Positions 1 to 7,907 are shown, numbered from the stretch's first letter. The stretch: 10,039 nt of DNA from DASCNA01 sp036011305 (GCA_036011305.1 DASCNA010000019.1:1-10039), one strand, 5' to 3'. Notes: generated by a model not told the origin, from the letters alone. Made by a program: numbers and translations.

Positions 1-1125
1 CATTTTCTTAGGAATACCGCACTGGTCCAATTTCAGTTCAGGACCAACAACAATCACAGATCTTCCTGAATAATCAACCCTTTTACCTAATAAATTCTGT
101 CTAAATCTACCACCTTTACCTTTAAGCATATCACTTAAAGATTTTAAAGGTCTGTTTCCAGCCCCAGTAATTGCTCTTCCATGTCTACCGTTGTCCAATA
201 GAGCATCAACAGCCTCCTGAAGCATACGTTTTTCATTTCTGATAATTACTTCAGGTGTTTTCAGCTGAAGTAAATTCTTTAATCTATTATTTCTATAGAT
301 AACACGTCTATATAAATCATTTAAGTCGTAGGTAGCAAAACGACCTCCTTCTAAAGGAACTAAAGGCCTTAATTCCGGAGGAATAACTGGTAGAACTTCA
401 AGGATCATCCATTCTGGTTTAGCTCCACTTTGCTGGAAACCTTCTACAAGCCTTAATCTCTTAGCTATTTTTTTCCTAATGGCTTTGCTTCTAGTAGCAA
501 ACATCTGAGAATTTAACTCTTCCTTCAACGCAGGAAGATCAAGTCCCTGAAGCAATGTGCGTACTGCAGTTGCACCCATTCCAGCAACAAAAGAATCAGT
601 TCCATATAATTCAATTGCTTCTCTGTATTCAATTTCACTTAATGTCTGACAAGCCTTAAGCGGTGTATCACCTGGATCAATAACTACCCATTCTTCATAG
701 TAGATTACTCTTTCTAGAGAGCGAGCAGTCATATCAAGCATTAATCCAAGACGACTTGGCATACATTTAAAAAACCATATATGTGAAACAGGTACTGCAA
801 GCTCTATATGAGCCATTCTTTCACGTCGTACTTTTGAGACAGTAACCTCAACTCCACAACGATCACAAACAACACCTTTGTATTTTATTCTTTTGTATTT
901 ACCGCAACCACATTCCCAATCTCTGGTCGGTCCAAAAATTCTTTCACAAAAAAGTCCACCTTTTTCAGGTTTAAAACTTCTATAGTTAATAGTTTCAGGA
1001 TTTTTTATTTCACCATGACTCCAGGAACGTATTTTTTCAGGCGAAGCAACATTTATTGAAACATAATTAAAATTATTTTCAGCAACATGACTTACTTCTT
1101 TATATTTGAAATTACTATCAATCAC
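1..1125 (-). CDS. rpoC: DNA-directed RNA polymerase subunit beta' (RpoC), N-terminal 375 residues, cut by the window edge
   Basis: This is the 5' part of the gene for the largest catalytic subunit of RNA polymerase. Translating the minus strand from a GTG at 1125 gives an open frame of 375 codons that reaches base 1 without a stop. Visible parts in order are the clamp and zinc-binding region with Cys at about residues 72, 74, 87 and 90 (E-C-G-C-G-K-Y and V-C-D-R-C-G), the dock and zipper region, the rudder region (DLNDLYRRVIYRNNRL), and the switch-2 segment (GRFRQNLLGKRVDYSGRSV) near residues 340-358. The metal-binding NADFDGD catalytic motif must lie beyond the edge. GTG is chosen because GAGGAG sits 8 bases upstream and the following residues align with the RpoC N-terminus; the first in-frame ATG would remove the zinc-binding region. 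It follows rpoB by 21 bases, so the two are surely co-transcribed and probably translationally linked. Identity is certain; only the exact start is inferred. Confidence 0.97.
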   Translation of the reverse strand, partial: MIDSNFKYKEVSHVAENNFNYVSINVASPEKIRSWSHGEIKNPETINYRSFKPEKGGLFCERIFGPTRDWECGCGKYKRIKYKGVVCDRCGVEVTVSKVRRERMAHIELAVPVSHIWFFKCMPSRLGLMLDMTARSLERVIYYEEWVVIDPGDTPLKACQTLSEIEYREAIELYGTDSFVAGMGATAVRTLLQGLDLPALKEELNSQMFATRSKAIRKKIAKRLRLVEGFQQSGAKPEWMILEVLPVIPPELRPLVPLEGGRFATYDLNDLYRRVIYRNNRLKNLLQLKTPEVIIRNEKRMLQEAVDALLDNGRHGRAITGAGNRPLKSLSDMLKGKGGRFRQNLLGKRVDYSGRSVIVVGPELKLDQCGIPKKM

Positions 1126-1133
1126 AATAATTT

Positions 1134-1139
1134 CTCCTC
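1134..1139 (-). promoter_or_regulatory. Shine-Dalgarno site that fixes the rpoC GTG start
   Basis: The minus strand reads GAGGAG here, in the 21-base gap between the rpoB stop and rpoC and 8 bases before the GTG at 1125. It is the only strong ribosome-binding signal in the gap and supports GTG as the initiator. Confidence 0.8.
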
Positions 1140-1146
1140 ATTTATA

Positions 1147-4100
1147 TTATGTAAGATCTGCATCTTTATCTTTAACGACCTGTATATCAAGCCCAAGACT
1201 CTGCATTTCCTTCATAAGAACATTAAATGATTCTGGACGACCAGCTTCAAGAACACTACTGCCTTTTACTATAGACTCATATATTCTTGTTCTGCCTACT
1301 ACATCATCGCTTTTAACAGTCAGCATTTCCTGCAGAGTATAAGCTGCTCCGTATGCCTCAAGAGCCCATACCTCCATCTCTCCGAAACGCTGTCCACCAT
1401 GCTGAGCTTTACCTCCAAGCGGCTGTTGTGTAACTAGAGAATAAGGACCAACTGATCTTGCATGTATTTTATTAGCCACAAGATGGTCAAGTTTAAGCAT
1501 ATAAATTTTTCCAACCGTAATTCTCTGGTGAAATTTATTACCAGTTCTACCATCAAATACATCAGTCTTGCCGTCAAAAACCCATTTGCCATCTTTATAT
1601 AGAAAACCCCAATGATAATTTACACCATCTTGTTCCAAGTGTTTTTCATTAGCTTTTTCCATAAGGTCTACAATCTGTTCTTCATCAGCTCCATCAAACA
1701 CCGGAGTTGCAACTTTAATCCCAAGCATGCTTGCAGCCCATCCAAGATGAGTCTCAAGTACCTGCCCTACATTCATACGGCTTGGTACGCCAAGAGGATT
1801 TAGTACAATATCTACAGGAGTTCCGTCTGATAAGAAAGGCATATCTTCTTCAGGAACAATTTTAGCTACAATACCTTTATTCCCGTGCCTTCCGGCCATT
1901 TTATCTCCGACCTGAAGTTTACGTTTGGTAGCAATATAAACTTTTACTTTTTTAATTGCACCTAAATTAGTGTTATCACCGGACTCTAAAGATTGAATAG
2001 CTTCATCTCTTGTTTTTTCAATTCTGTCAAATTTTGGAACAAATTTAGAAATAACTTCATCAATCTGTTCTTTTACAGGACACTCTTCCATTCTGTAATA
2101 TCTAAATTTATTAGCAAGTTTATTAATCCCGCTAGCTGTAACTCTACGATTTGAAGAAATTAAAATCATATCCTCTTTTGACGAAGAATCATCATAAATT
2201 GGATAAGGTAATTTTTCTTTTAATAAAAATTCAGATAATGAATCAGCAAGTTCTTCTATCAATGTAGCAAATTCTGCTTTTGCATTATCTTTAATGTTTT
2301 TACATTGACGCCTTATTTCAGTTTTTGTCATTGAAGATCTGTTTGGATCTTTGGAATGTTCAACCCTTACATCCATAACGATACCAGAAGTACCACTACC
2401 AACAACCAGACTTGAATCTTTAACATCAGCTGCTTTTTCTCCGAATATAGCACGCAGTAATCTTTCTTCAGGAGCTAATTCAGTTTCGGATTTAGGTGTA
2501 ATTTTACCGACAAGAATATCGCCTGGTTTTACTTCTGCACCTAATCTGATAATTCCATCTGAGCCTAAATTAGCCAAAGCTTCTTCACTTACATTAGGAA
2601 TATCTCTGGTAATTTCTTCAGGACCAAGTTTTGTATCTCTGGCAGTTGTATCAAATTCAGCAATATGAACACTTGTATAAACGTCATCTTTTACAATACG
2701 TTGGCTAATTACTATAGCATCCTCATAGTTGTAACCACACCAGGACATAAAAGCAACTGTAAGATTTTTACCAAGAGCCAACTCTCCATCTTCTGTAGCT
2801 GCACCGTCAGCAACTACATCACCTTTAACAATATTTTGCCCTGATTTAACAATTGGTCTCTGGTTAATACTTGTGCCGGCATTAGTCCTCAAGAATTTAT
2901 ATAATTCATATTCCTGTACTTTTTCAGGCTCAGCAGTTTCTTCAAGTCTTTTTCCATCTGAAGTAATTATAACTCTATCGCCTGAAACACTTGCTACAAT
3001 ACCGTCTTCTTCAGCGACAATAACAGATTTAGTATCTACTGCAACACGTTTTTCCAGTCCAGTACCAACAACTGGAGATTCTGTAGTCAGCAGTGGTACC
3101 CCCTGTCTCTGCATATTTGATCCCATTAAAGCACGGTTAGCATCATCGTGTTCAAGAAAAGGAATAATACCTGCTGCTGCACTTACAAGCTGTTTTGGTG
3201 ATACATCCATGTATTGAACTTCACTTTTAGGTTTTTCGTAAGAATCACCCTGATATCTGGACATAACAGTTTTATTTATAAATTTACCGTTTTCATCCAG
3301 AAGTGCATTAGCCTGAGCTATAACATATTTTTCTTCAACATCTGCTGTCAGATATTCAATTTTATTAGTAACTTTACCAGATTTTACAACTCTGTACGGA
3401 GTTTCCAAGAAACCAAAATCATTAACTCTGGTATAAAGCGAAAAAGAAGAAATTAAACCAATATTTGGACCTTCAGGAGTTTCGATTGGACATATACGCC
3501 CATAATGACTTACATGAACATCACGTACTTCAAATCCTGCTCTCTCTCTATTTAATCCACCAGGGCCTAATGCACTTAACCTACGTTTATTTGTCAACTC
3601 TGACAAAGGATTAGTCTGATCCATAAATTGAGAAAGCTGATTTCTTGCAAAAAAGTCTCTTATTACACTTGCAAAAGCTTTAGGGTTCACGAGTTTACCG
3701 GCCGTCATTACTCCTTCATTCATCCCCAGCAAGGTCATTCTTTCTCTGACAAGTCTTTCTGTTCTAACAAGACCTATACGGCATTGATTCTGCATCTGCT
3801 CACCAACAGTACGGATTCTCCTACTGCCAAGGTGATCTATATCATCAACTTGTCCGCCAGTACATCTTAAATCCATTAAATATCTAGCAGATTCAAGCAT
3901 ATCTTCTTTAGTTAAAATTCTAACATCTTCAGGAACATTGATATTAAGTTTCTGATTTATTTTATAACGTCCAACTAATCCAAGGTCATATCGTCTAACA
4001 TCAAAAAACAGTCTGTTAAGAAGCTGTTTTGCATTTGTGATACTTGGTGGATCACCAGGTCTCATTCTTCTATATATTTCTTTTAAAGCTTCATCTTTTG

Positions 4101-4974
4101 TATTTGTTGTATCTCTTTGGAGACATTTCAGAAGATAATCTGCTTTATTAGGTATATGAATAACTTCAATTTCTTTGATTTTTTGAAGTTTAAGTTCATT
4201 CAGAGCTTGCTCAGTCAGTGCATCATAAGAATCAATAATCCCTTCACCGTCAGTGTCAAGAAGATCATCCATTGCATAAAACTGTGAAATATCTTTTTCT
4301 TTTGCCAATGCAGAAACTGAAATCTTTTTGACATCATAAATACTTGATATCATATCTTTATCAGTTTCATAACCAATTGCTCTTAGAAGTGTTGTTATTA
4401 AAAACTTTCTTCTTCTTCTTCTTCGATCTAAATATATATAAATATTATCATTAATATCAAACTGTACTTCCAACCAAGATCCTCTATCAGGGATAATTCT
4501 AAAAGAATATAGAGTACGTCCGCTTGTATGTTGTTTCTTCTCAAAACATACACCAGGAGATCTATGCAGCTGACTAATTATTACACGTTCTGCACCGTTA
4601 ATAACAAAAGTACCACGATTAGTCATTATCGGGATTTCTCCCATATATACTGTTTCATCCTTTACCTCGCCGTTACTATCCAGGCGAAAATTGATATGCA
4701 AAGGAGCACTATAAGTTATACCATCTTTTAAACAGGTTAATAACTTTTCTTTTGGGTTACCAATATTATATGAAACGTATTCTAATACGGATTGTTTATC
4801 GTAACTTTCAATCGGGAACACTTCCTGAAGTACTTCATGAAGTCCCTGATTTGTTCTTTGCTCATGTGGAATACCTTTTTGAAGAAAATCCTTGTAAGAA
4901 TCTATTTGTATTCCGATTAGATCTGGTATGTCTAATACATCATGAAGCTTTCCTAAATTTATTCGTTCAGCCAT
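1147..4974 (-). CDS. rpoB: DNA-directed RNA polymerase subunit beta (RpoB)
   Basis: This 1275-residue protein is the second-largest polymerase core subunit and forms the catalytic pincer opposite RpoC. In order: protrusion and lobe 1 (about 1-180), a run of six Arg at 184-189 in lobe 2, the rifampicin-binding fork (QLSQFMDQTNPLSELTNKRR, 446-465), the ALGPGGLNRERAGFEVRDVH block (468-487), ETPEGPNIGLI (498-508), the active-site lysine region KRKLQVGDKMAGRHGNKG (about 1017-1034), and the C-terminal clamp and switch region (QPLGGKAQHGGQRFGEMEVW, 1184-1203). From the position matching E. coli 526 to the C-terminus it has 813 residues, against 816 in E. coli. It therefore carries a beta-i9-type insert (about 869-1007), while the N-terminal part is about 64 residues shorter. 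AAGGTG lies 6 bases before the ATG. Residue 462 is Asn where sensitive bacteria usually have His. It follows a hairpin in the rplL-rpoB gap and precedes rpoC by 21 bases. Confidence 0.99.
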   Translation of the reverse strand: MAERINLGKLHDVLDIPDLIGIQIDSYKDFLQKGIPHEQRTNQGLHEVLQEVFPIESYDKQSVLEYVSYNIGNPKEKLLTCLKDGITYSAPLHINFRLDSNGEVKDETVYMGEIPIMTNRGTFVINGAERVIISQLHRSPGVCFEKKQHTSGRTLYSFRIIPDRGSWLEVQFDINDNIYIYLDRRRRRRKFLITTLLRAIGYETDKDMISSIYDVKKISVSALAKEKDISQFYAMDDLLDTDGEGIIDSYDALTEQALNELKLQKIKEIEVIHIPNKADYLLKCLQRDTTNTKDEALKEIYRRMRPGDPPSITNAKQLLNRLFFDVRRYDLGLVGRYKINQKLNINVPEDVRILTKEDMLESARYLMDLRCTGGQVDDIDHLGSRRIRTVGEQMQNQCRIGLVRTERLVRERMTLLGMNEGVMTAGKLVNPKAFASVIRDFFARNQLSQFMDQTNPLSELTNKRRLSALGPGGLNRERAGFEVRDVHVSHYGRICPIETPEGPNIGLISSFSLYTRVNDFGFLETPYRVVKSGKVTNKIEYLTADVEEKYVIAQANALLDENGKFINKTVMSRYQGDSYEKPKSEVQYMDVSPKQLVSAAAGIIPFLEHDDANRALMGSNMQRQGVPLLTTESPVVGTGLEKRVAVDTKSVIVAEEDGIVASVSGDRVIITSDGKRLEETAEPEKVQEYELYKFLRTNAGTSINQRPIVKSGQNIVKGDVVADGAATEDGELALGKNLTVAFMSWCGYNYEDAIVISQRIVKDDVYTSVHIAEFDTTARDTKLGPEEITRDIPNVSEEALANLGSDGIIRLGAEVKPGDILVGKITPKSETELAPEERLLRAIFGEKAADVKDSSLVVGSGTSGIVMDVRVEHSKDPNRSSMTKTEIRRQCKNIKDNAKAEFATLIEELADSLSEFLLKEKLPYPIYDDSSSKEDMILISSNRRVTASGINKLANKFRYYRMEECPVKEQIDEVISKFVPKFDRIEKTRDEAIQSLESGDNTNLGAIKKVKVYIATKRKLQVGDKMAGRHGNKGIVAKIVPEEDMPFLSDGTPVDIVLNPLGVPSRMNVGQVLETHLGWAASMLGIKVATPVFDGADEEQIVDLMEKANEKHLEQDGVNYHWGFLYKDGKWVFDGKTDVFDGRTGNKFHQRITVGKIYMLKLDHLVANKIHARSVGPYSLVTQQPLGGKAQHGGQRFGEMEVWALEAYGAAYTLQEMLTVKSDDVVGRTRIYESIVKGSSVLEAGRPESFNVLMKEMQSLGLDIQVVKDKDADLT
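4408..4425 (-). repeat. In-frame trinucleotide repeat (CGA then five AGA) encoding six Arg in RpoB
   Basis: The minus strand has CGA followed by five AGA codons, encoding Arg184-Arg189, then AAG for Lys. The E. coli equivalent is the shorter Asp-Arg-Arg-Arg-Lys segment of lobe 2. The reading frame is intact. Such a run is a natural spot for replication slippage in steps of one residue. The basic patch itself may be a feature of the lineage. Confidence 0.85.
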
Positions 4975-5040
4975 AATACACCTTAATCCTTATATACCAG
5001 TATTATCAGGAATTACTTATCATTTTGAATAAAAATACTC

Positions 5041-5081
5041 AAAACGCCAAAAGCGGGAAACACGATTTTTCGTATTTCCCG
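5041..5081 (-). terminator. Hairpin with U-rich tail between rplL and rpoB: probable attenuator
   Basis: On the minus strand a 12-pair stem is formed by 5081-5070 and 5065-5054, closing a four-A loop. The arms are CGGGAAA-T-ACGA and TCGT-G-TTTCCCG, with one U-G wobble (5074 with 5061). The stem is followed by C-TTTT-GGCG-TTTT, an interrupted U-rich tract. The wobble pairs in minus-strand RNA but would be an A-C mismatch in plus-strand RNA, so the structure suits the operon's direction. In E. coli a partial terminator at the same place lowers rpoBC transcription relative to rplJL; the same role is inferred here. The broken U-tract fits partial rather than full termination. Confidence 0.75.
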
Positions 5082-5106
5082 TCAATGTCAAACATATTTT
5101 TTTGAA

Positions 5107-5529
5107 CTACTTGAGTTCAATTGTTGCGCCAACTTCTTCTAACTCTTTTTTGATTTTTTCAGCTTCGTCTTTTGCAACACCTTCTTTAATTGCTTTTGGT
5201 GCAGCTTCAACTAAGTCTTTAGCATCTTTAAGACCTAAGCCTGTAATAGCTCTTACAACTTTAATTACAGGAACTTTTTTCTCTCCGAAACTTGAAAGAA
5301 CAACATCAAATTCTGTTTTTTCTTCAGCTTCAGCTGCAGGAGCAGCACCAGCTGCAGGCATAGCAACAGCAGCTGCAGGAGCAGCAGCAGATACACCAAG
5401 TCTATCTTCAAGAGCTTTGATAAGTTCTGACAATTCAAGAACTGTCATATTTTCAACATAAGATATGAATTTTTCCATTTCTGGACTAATTTTTGCTTTT
5501 GTTTCTTCAACTTTTACTTCGTCAGACAT
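5107..5529 (-). CDS. rplL: 50S ribosomal protein L7/L12
   Basis: This is the multicopy acidic stalk protein that recruits translational GTPases (EF-Tu, EF-G, IF2) and stimulates their GTP hydrolysis. It has 140 residues: a 15-20 residue charged N-terminal extension, the helical dimerisation and L10-binding domain (about 18-46), an Ala/Pro-rich flexible hinge (about 47-68), and a compact C-terminal domain (about 72-140) with the conserved VIKVVRAITGLGLKDAKDLV segment that contacts the GTPases. It is somewhat longer than the usual 120-130 residues, because of the extension and hinge. A strong GGAGG lies 7 bases before the ATG, better than those of its neighbours, which fits the need for four or more copies per ribosome. 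It starts 38 bases after rplJ and is followed by the attenuator hairpin. Confidence 0.98.
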   Translation of the reverse strand: MSDEVKVEETKAKISPEMEKFISYVENMTVLELSELIKALEDRLGVSAAAPAAAVAMPAAGAAPAAEAEEKTEFDVVLSSFGEKKVPVIKVVRAITGLGLKDAKDLVEAAPKAIKEGVAKDEAEKIKKELEEVGATIELK

Positions 5530-5567
5530 TTTAATCCTCCAAATTATTATTTCTTAAAATTTTTTAT

Positions 5568-6083
5568 TTACGCAATTTTATTTTTATATGAATCTAATAC
5601 ATAAACAATACTTGATAATTTTGTATTAAGCAGACTTACCAAATTCCTACTTGGAGCCTGAAGTGTACCAAGCAATTGAGCATATAAGACCTCTTTTGGA
5701 GGCAACTTAGATATAGCTTCAACATCAACATCTGATAAAACAGAACCATCTAAGAATCCACCTTTAAACTTAACAACTTTATGTTTCTTAGAAAAGTCAC
5801 TTAAAGTTTTGGCAACAACTCCTGGATCTCCTTTACCACTAATCAAAGCAGTATCACCGGTTAATTCAATGCTAGCTAAATTTTCTAGATTAATTTGCTC
5901 AGCAGCTTTACATATCAGTCTATTTTTATAAACATGACACTCTGCTTCTAAATTATCTAAATCAAGACGTAATTCATCAAATTCCTTAACCTTAAGCCCT
6001 CTGTAGCTAATCATGTATAAAAAAGCAGATTCATCAATAATATTACTGATATCCTTAACTATTTGTCTTTTTTCTACTCTCAT
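5568..6083 (-). CDS. rplJ: 50S ribosomal protein L10
   Basis: L10 (171 residues) anchors the L12 dimers to the GTPase-associated centre of 23S rRNA. The N-terminal globular domain includes MRVEKRQIV, a YRGLKVKEFDELR segment near 28-40 and YKNRL near 52-56, all typical of the family. The C-terminal part (about 130-171) is the helix expected to carry L12 dimers. Its ATG overlaps the rplA stop by one base (TAATG), with GGTGG just upstream inside rplA, so translation is probably coupled to rplA. In E. coli and Bacillus a long leader ahead of rplJ binds the L10-L12 complex for feedback. No such leader can fit here because the genes touch. The identity is secure. Confidence 0.97.
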   Translation of the reverse strand: MRVEKRQIVKDISNIIDESAFLYMISYRGLKVKEFDELRLDLDNLEAECHVYKNRLICKAAEQINLENLASIELTGDTALISGKGDPGVVAKTLSDFSKKHKVVKFKGGFLDGSVLSDVDVEAISKLPPKEVLYAQLLGTLQAPSRNLVSLLNTKLSSIVYVLDSYKNKIA

Positions 6084-6784
6084 TATGCCACCGCTTTTGT
6101 ATAGTCTTTAGGTTTAATTTTAATACCTGGACTCATTGTTGAACATATTGAGCAACTTAAAATATAAGTTCCCTTAGTAGTTACTGGTCTTGCTCCGATT
6201 ATAGCATGAATAACTGCCTTACAGTTTTCTTCTAAATCTTCAGCACTAAAAGATAATTTTCCGACGGGCACATGAGCACAGGCACCACGATCAGCCCTGT
6301 ATTCAACCTTACCAGCCTTAGCCTCTTCAACAGCTTTGATTATATTTTCAGTAACCGTACCTGTTTTAGGATTAGGCATTAAACCTCTTGGTCCAAGCAT
6401 CTTACCTAGAGGCCTAACTTTAGGCATTGCAGCCGGTGTTGCTATTAACGAATCAAAATCAAGCCATCCATCTTTAATTTTCGCAATTAAATCTTCCATC
6501 CCAACGTGTTCAGCACCGGCAGCTTTTGCCTGCTCAGCTAAATCACCTGCGGCTACAACAGCAACAGTTACTTTTTTACCTGAACCTTTCGGCAATGTAA
6601 CAGCGCCACGTACGTTTTGGTCTGATTGTTTAGGATCAATACCTAATTTAAAAGCAATTTCTACAGTTTCGTCAAATTTAACAGAAGGCATATCTTTTAA
6701 CATCTGAAGTGCTTCTGATAAATCATACTGCTTTAGCGGCTCGATTTTTGAAGTTCTATTACGATATAATTTACTTCTATGCAT
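6083..6784 (-). CDS. rplA: 50S ribosomal protein L1
   Basis: L1 (233 residues) forms the mobile stalk at the ribosomal E site that moves deacylated tRNA out, and in many bacteria represses its own operon by binding the L11 leader. The family signature is clear: KVRPLGKMLGPRGLMPNPK at about 122-140 and GKVEYRADR near 158-166 in the RNA-binding domain I, with domain II (about 65-155) inserted. The length is usual. The C-terminal strand carries a Cys-Ser-Ile-Cys at 211-214, where many L1 proteins have no Cys, a mild oddity. The start overlaps the end of rplK by 8 bases, and the Shine-Dalgarno GAGGTG (6789-6794) lies within rplK. It overlaps rplJ by one base at the other end, giving a coupled rplK-rplA-rplJ block. 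Confidence 0.98.
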   Translation of the reverse strand: MHRSKLYRNRTSKIEPLKQYDLSEALQMLKDMPSVKFDETVEIAFKLGIDPKQSDQNVRGAVTLPKGSGKKVTVAVVAAGDLAEQAKAAGAEHVGMEDLIAKIKDGWLDFDSLIATPAAMPKVRPLGKMLGPRGLMPNPKTGTVTENIIKAVEEAKAGKVEYRADRGACAHVPVGKLSFSAEDLEENCKAVIHAIIGARPVTTKGTYILSCSICSTMSPGIKIKPKDYTKAVA

Positions 6785-7205
6785 CTGTCACCTCAATTCC
6801 CATACTCCTAGCAGTACCTTCAATTATTTTTACTGCAGCATCTTCATCTCTGGCGTTTAAATCCTTTTCTTTGATCTTTACAATTTCAAGGATTTGTTCT
6901 CTAGTAATCTTACCAACGGTTTCTCTGCCAGGTGTATTTGCGCCAGAAGCCAAACCGACAGCTTTTTTTATCAAAACAGCAGCCGGTGGAGACTTAGTAA
7001 TAAACGTAAATGAACGATCCTGGTAAACAGTAATTACGACAGGTATAATCATACCAGATTGAGACTGTGTTACAGCATTAAATTTCTTACAAAATTCCAT
7101 TATGTTCACACCTGCCTGCCCAAGAGCTGGACCTACTGGTGGAGCCGGGTTAGCTGCTCCGGCTGGAATCTGCAATCTAATTTCTGCAGTTACTTTTTTA
7201 GCCAT
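6777..7205 (-). CDS. rplK: 50S ribosomal protein L11
   Basis: L11 (142 residues, usual length) binds the 23S rRNA GTPase-associated region next to L10/L12, helps factor-dependent GTP hydrolysis, and is the binding context for thiostrepton-type antibiotics. The N-terminal domain has the proline-rich NPAPPVGPALGQAGVN segment (about 19-34), with prolines at 20, 22, 23 and 26. The C-terminal rRNA-binding domain (about 75-142) has the DLNARDEDAAVKIIEGTARS signature near 113-132. An AGGT lies about 8 bases before the ATG. It follows nusG after 89 bases that contain a hairpin, the position where L1 binds in E. coli. Its last 8 bases overlap rplA. Confidence 0.98.
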   Translation of the reverse strand: MAKKVTAEIRLQIPAGAANPAPPVGPALGQAGVNIMEFCKKFNAVTQSQSGMIIPVVITVYQDRSFTFITKSPPAAVLIKKAVGLASGANTPGRETVGKITREQILEIVKIKEKDLNARDEDAAVKIIEGTARSMGIEVTDA

Positions 7206-7226
7206 AATCTTACCTAGATTTCTGTT

Positions 7227-7259
7227 ATGTGGTCCGAAAGAACGGATTTTCTACCACAT
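7227..7259 (-). promoter_or_regulatory. Two-part hairpin in the rplK leader, candidate L1 autoregulatory site
   Basis: On the minus strand ATGTGG (7259-7254) pairs with CCACAT (7232-7227), and TCCG (7246-7243) pairs with CGGA (7236-7233) around a 6-base loop. The two helices are separated by seven bases, TAGAAAA (7253-7247), on the 5' side and none on the 3' side. Known L1 mRNA sites consist of two short helices split by an asymmetric purine-rich loop, and lie just ahead of rplK, as here, 21 bases before the ATG. The fit is by shape and place only; I cannot confirm the L1 consensus. An upstream CGGACC copy (7292-7287) could compete for the TCCG arm, so an alternative fold is possible. No U-run follows, so it is not a terminator. 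Confidence 0.42.
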
Positions 7260-7294
7260 TTAATGTATGTTTTACTCAAGCAAAAAGGTCCGCT

Positions 7295-7876
7295 CTATTC
7301 TTCCTTTTCAACTTGCCAAAATTCTAATTCAACAGGTGTAGATCTTCCAAATATAGAAACAAGTACTTTCAATTTTCCTCTTTCCTGATCTATTTCCTGA
7401 ACACTTCCTTCAAAATTTTCAAACGCGCCATCTCTAACTCTAACTGTTTCACCAATTTCATATAATAATTTAGGAATAACGCTATCTTTTCTTTCTTGAA
7501 CCTGATTCATTAAACTGTCTACTTCAGATTGAGACAGAGGTAATGGCCTTCTATCAGCACCACAACCTATAAAACCTATGATACCTTGAGTTTCTCTAAC
7601 AAAATACCACAAATCTTCCCTTAGAGCACCTTCAGCATCATATAAATCCATGCGTAATAATACATACCCAGGAAAAAATTTTCTGGAAGAGGTAATTTTC
7701 TCTCCCTTTTTTACTTCTGAAACTTTCTCAACAGGAATTAATACTTCATATATAGGCAGATTATTTTTTTCTAACTTAAGCTGTCTTTCAAGATTTTCCT
7801 TAACCTTATTCTCATGGCCAGATAAAGCTTGAACTACAAACCACAGACCTTTTTCTTTTTCTTCAGCCACATCCAT
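7295..7876 (-). CDS. nusG: Transcription termination/antitermination factor NusG
   Basis: NusG (193 residues) binds the beta' clamp of elongating RNA polymerase through its NGN domain, suppresses pausing, and contacts Rho or ribosomal protein S10 through its KOW domain. The NGN domain runs from about 10 to 125 (LWFVVQALSGHENKVKENLE at 11-30; RKFFPGYVLLRMDL at 65-78; WYFVRETQGIIGFIG at 90-104). The KOW domain runs from about 140 to 190 (IGETVRVRDGAFENFEG at 141-157; GKLKVLVSIFGRSTPVELEF at 167-186). Spacing between domains is ordinary, with no large insertion. AAGGT lies 8 bases before the ATG. It follows secE after 31 bases, the classic secE-nusG pair. Confidence 0.98.
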   Translation of the reverse strand: MDVAEEKEKGLWFVVQALSGHENKVKENLERQLKLEKNNLPIYEVLIPVEKVSEVKKGEKITSSRKFFPGYVLLRMDLYDAEGALREDLWYFVRETQGIIGFIGCGADRRPLPLSQSEVDSLMNQVQERKDSVIPKLLYEIGETVRVRDGAFENFEGSVQEIDQERGKLKVLVSIFGRSTPVELEFWQVEKEE

Positions 7877-7907
7877 TTTTTTTACCTTATTGAAATTCTA
7901 AATCTAA

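Noticed and set aside
4975..5040. Internal promoter just ahead of rpoB
   Set aside because: GATAAT and TATATA occur on the minus strand, but the matching -35 boxes are poor; no better than chance in this composition.
6336..6707. Plus-strand open frame of 123 residues opposite rplA
   Set aside because: It lies wholly within a strongly conserved ribosomal protein gene on the other strand, with no family resemblance. The same holds for the plus-strand frames over rpoB, rplL, rplK and tuf.
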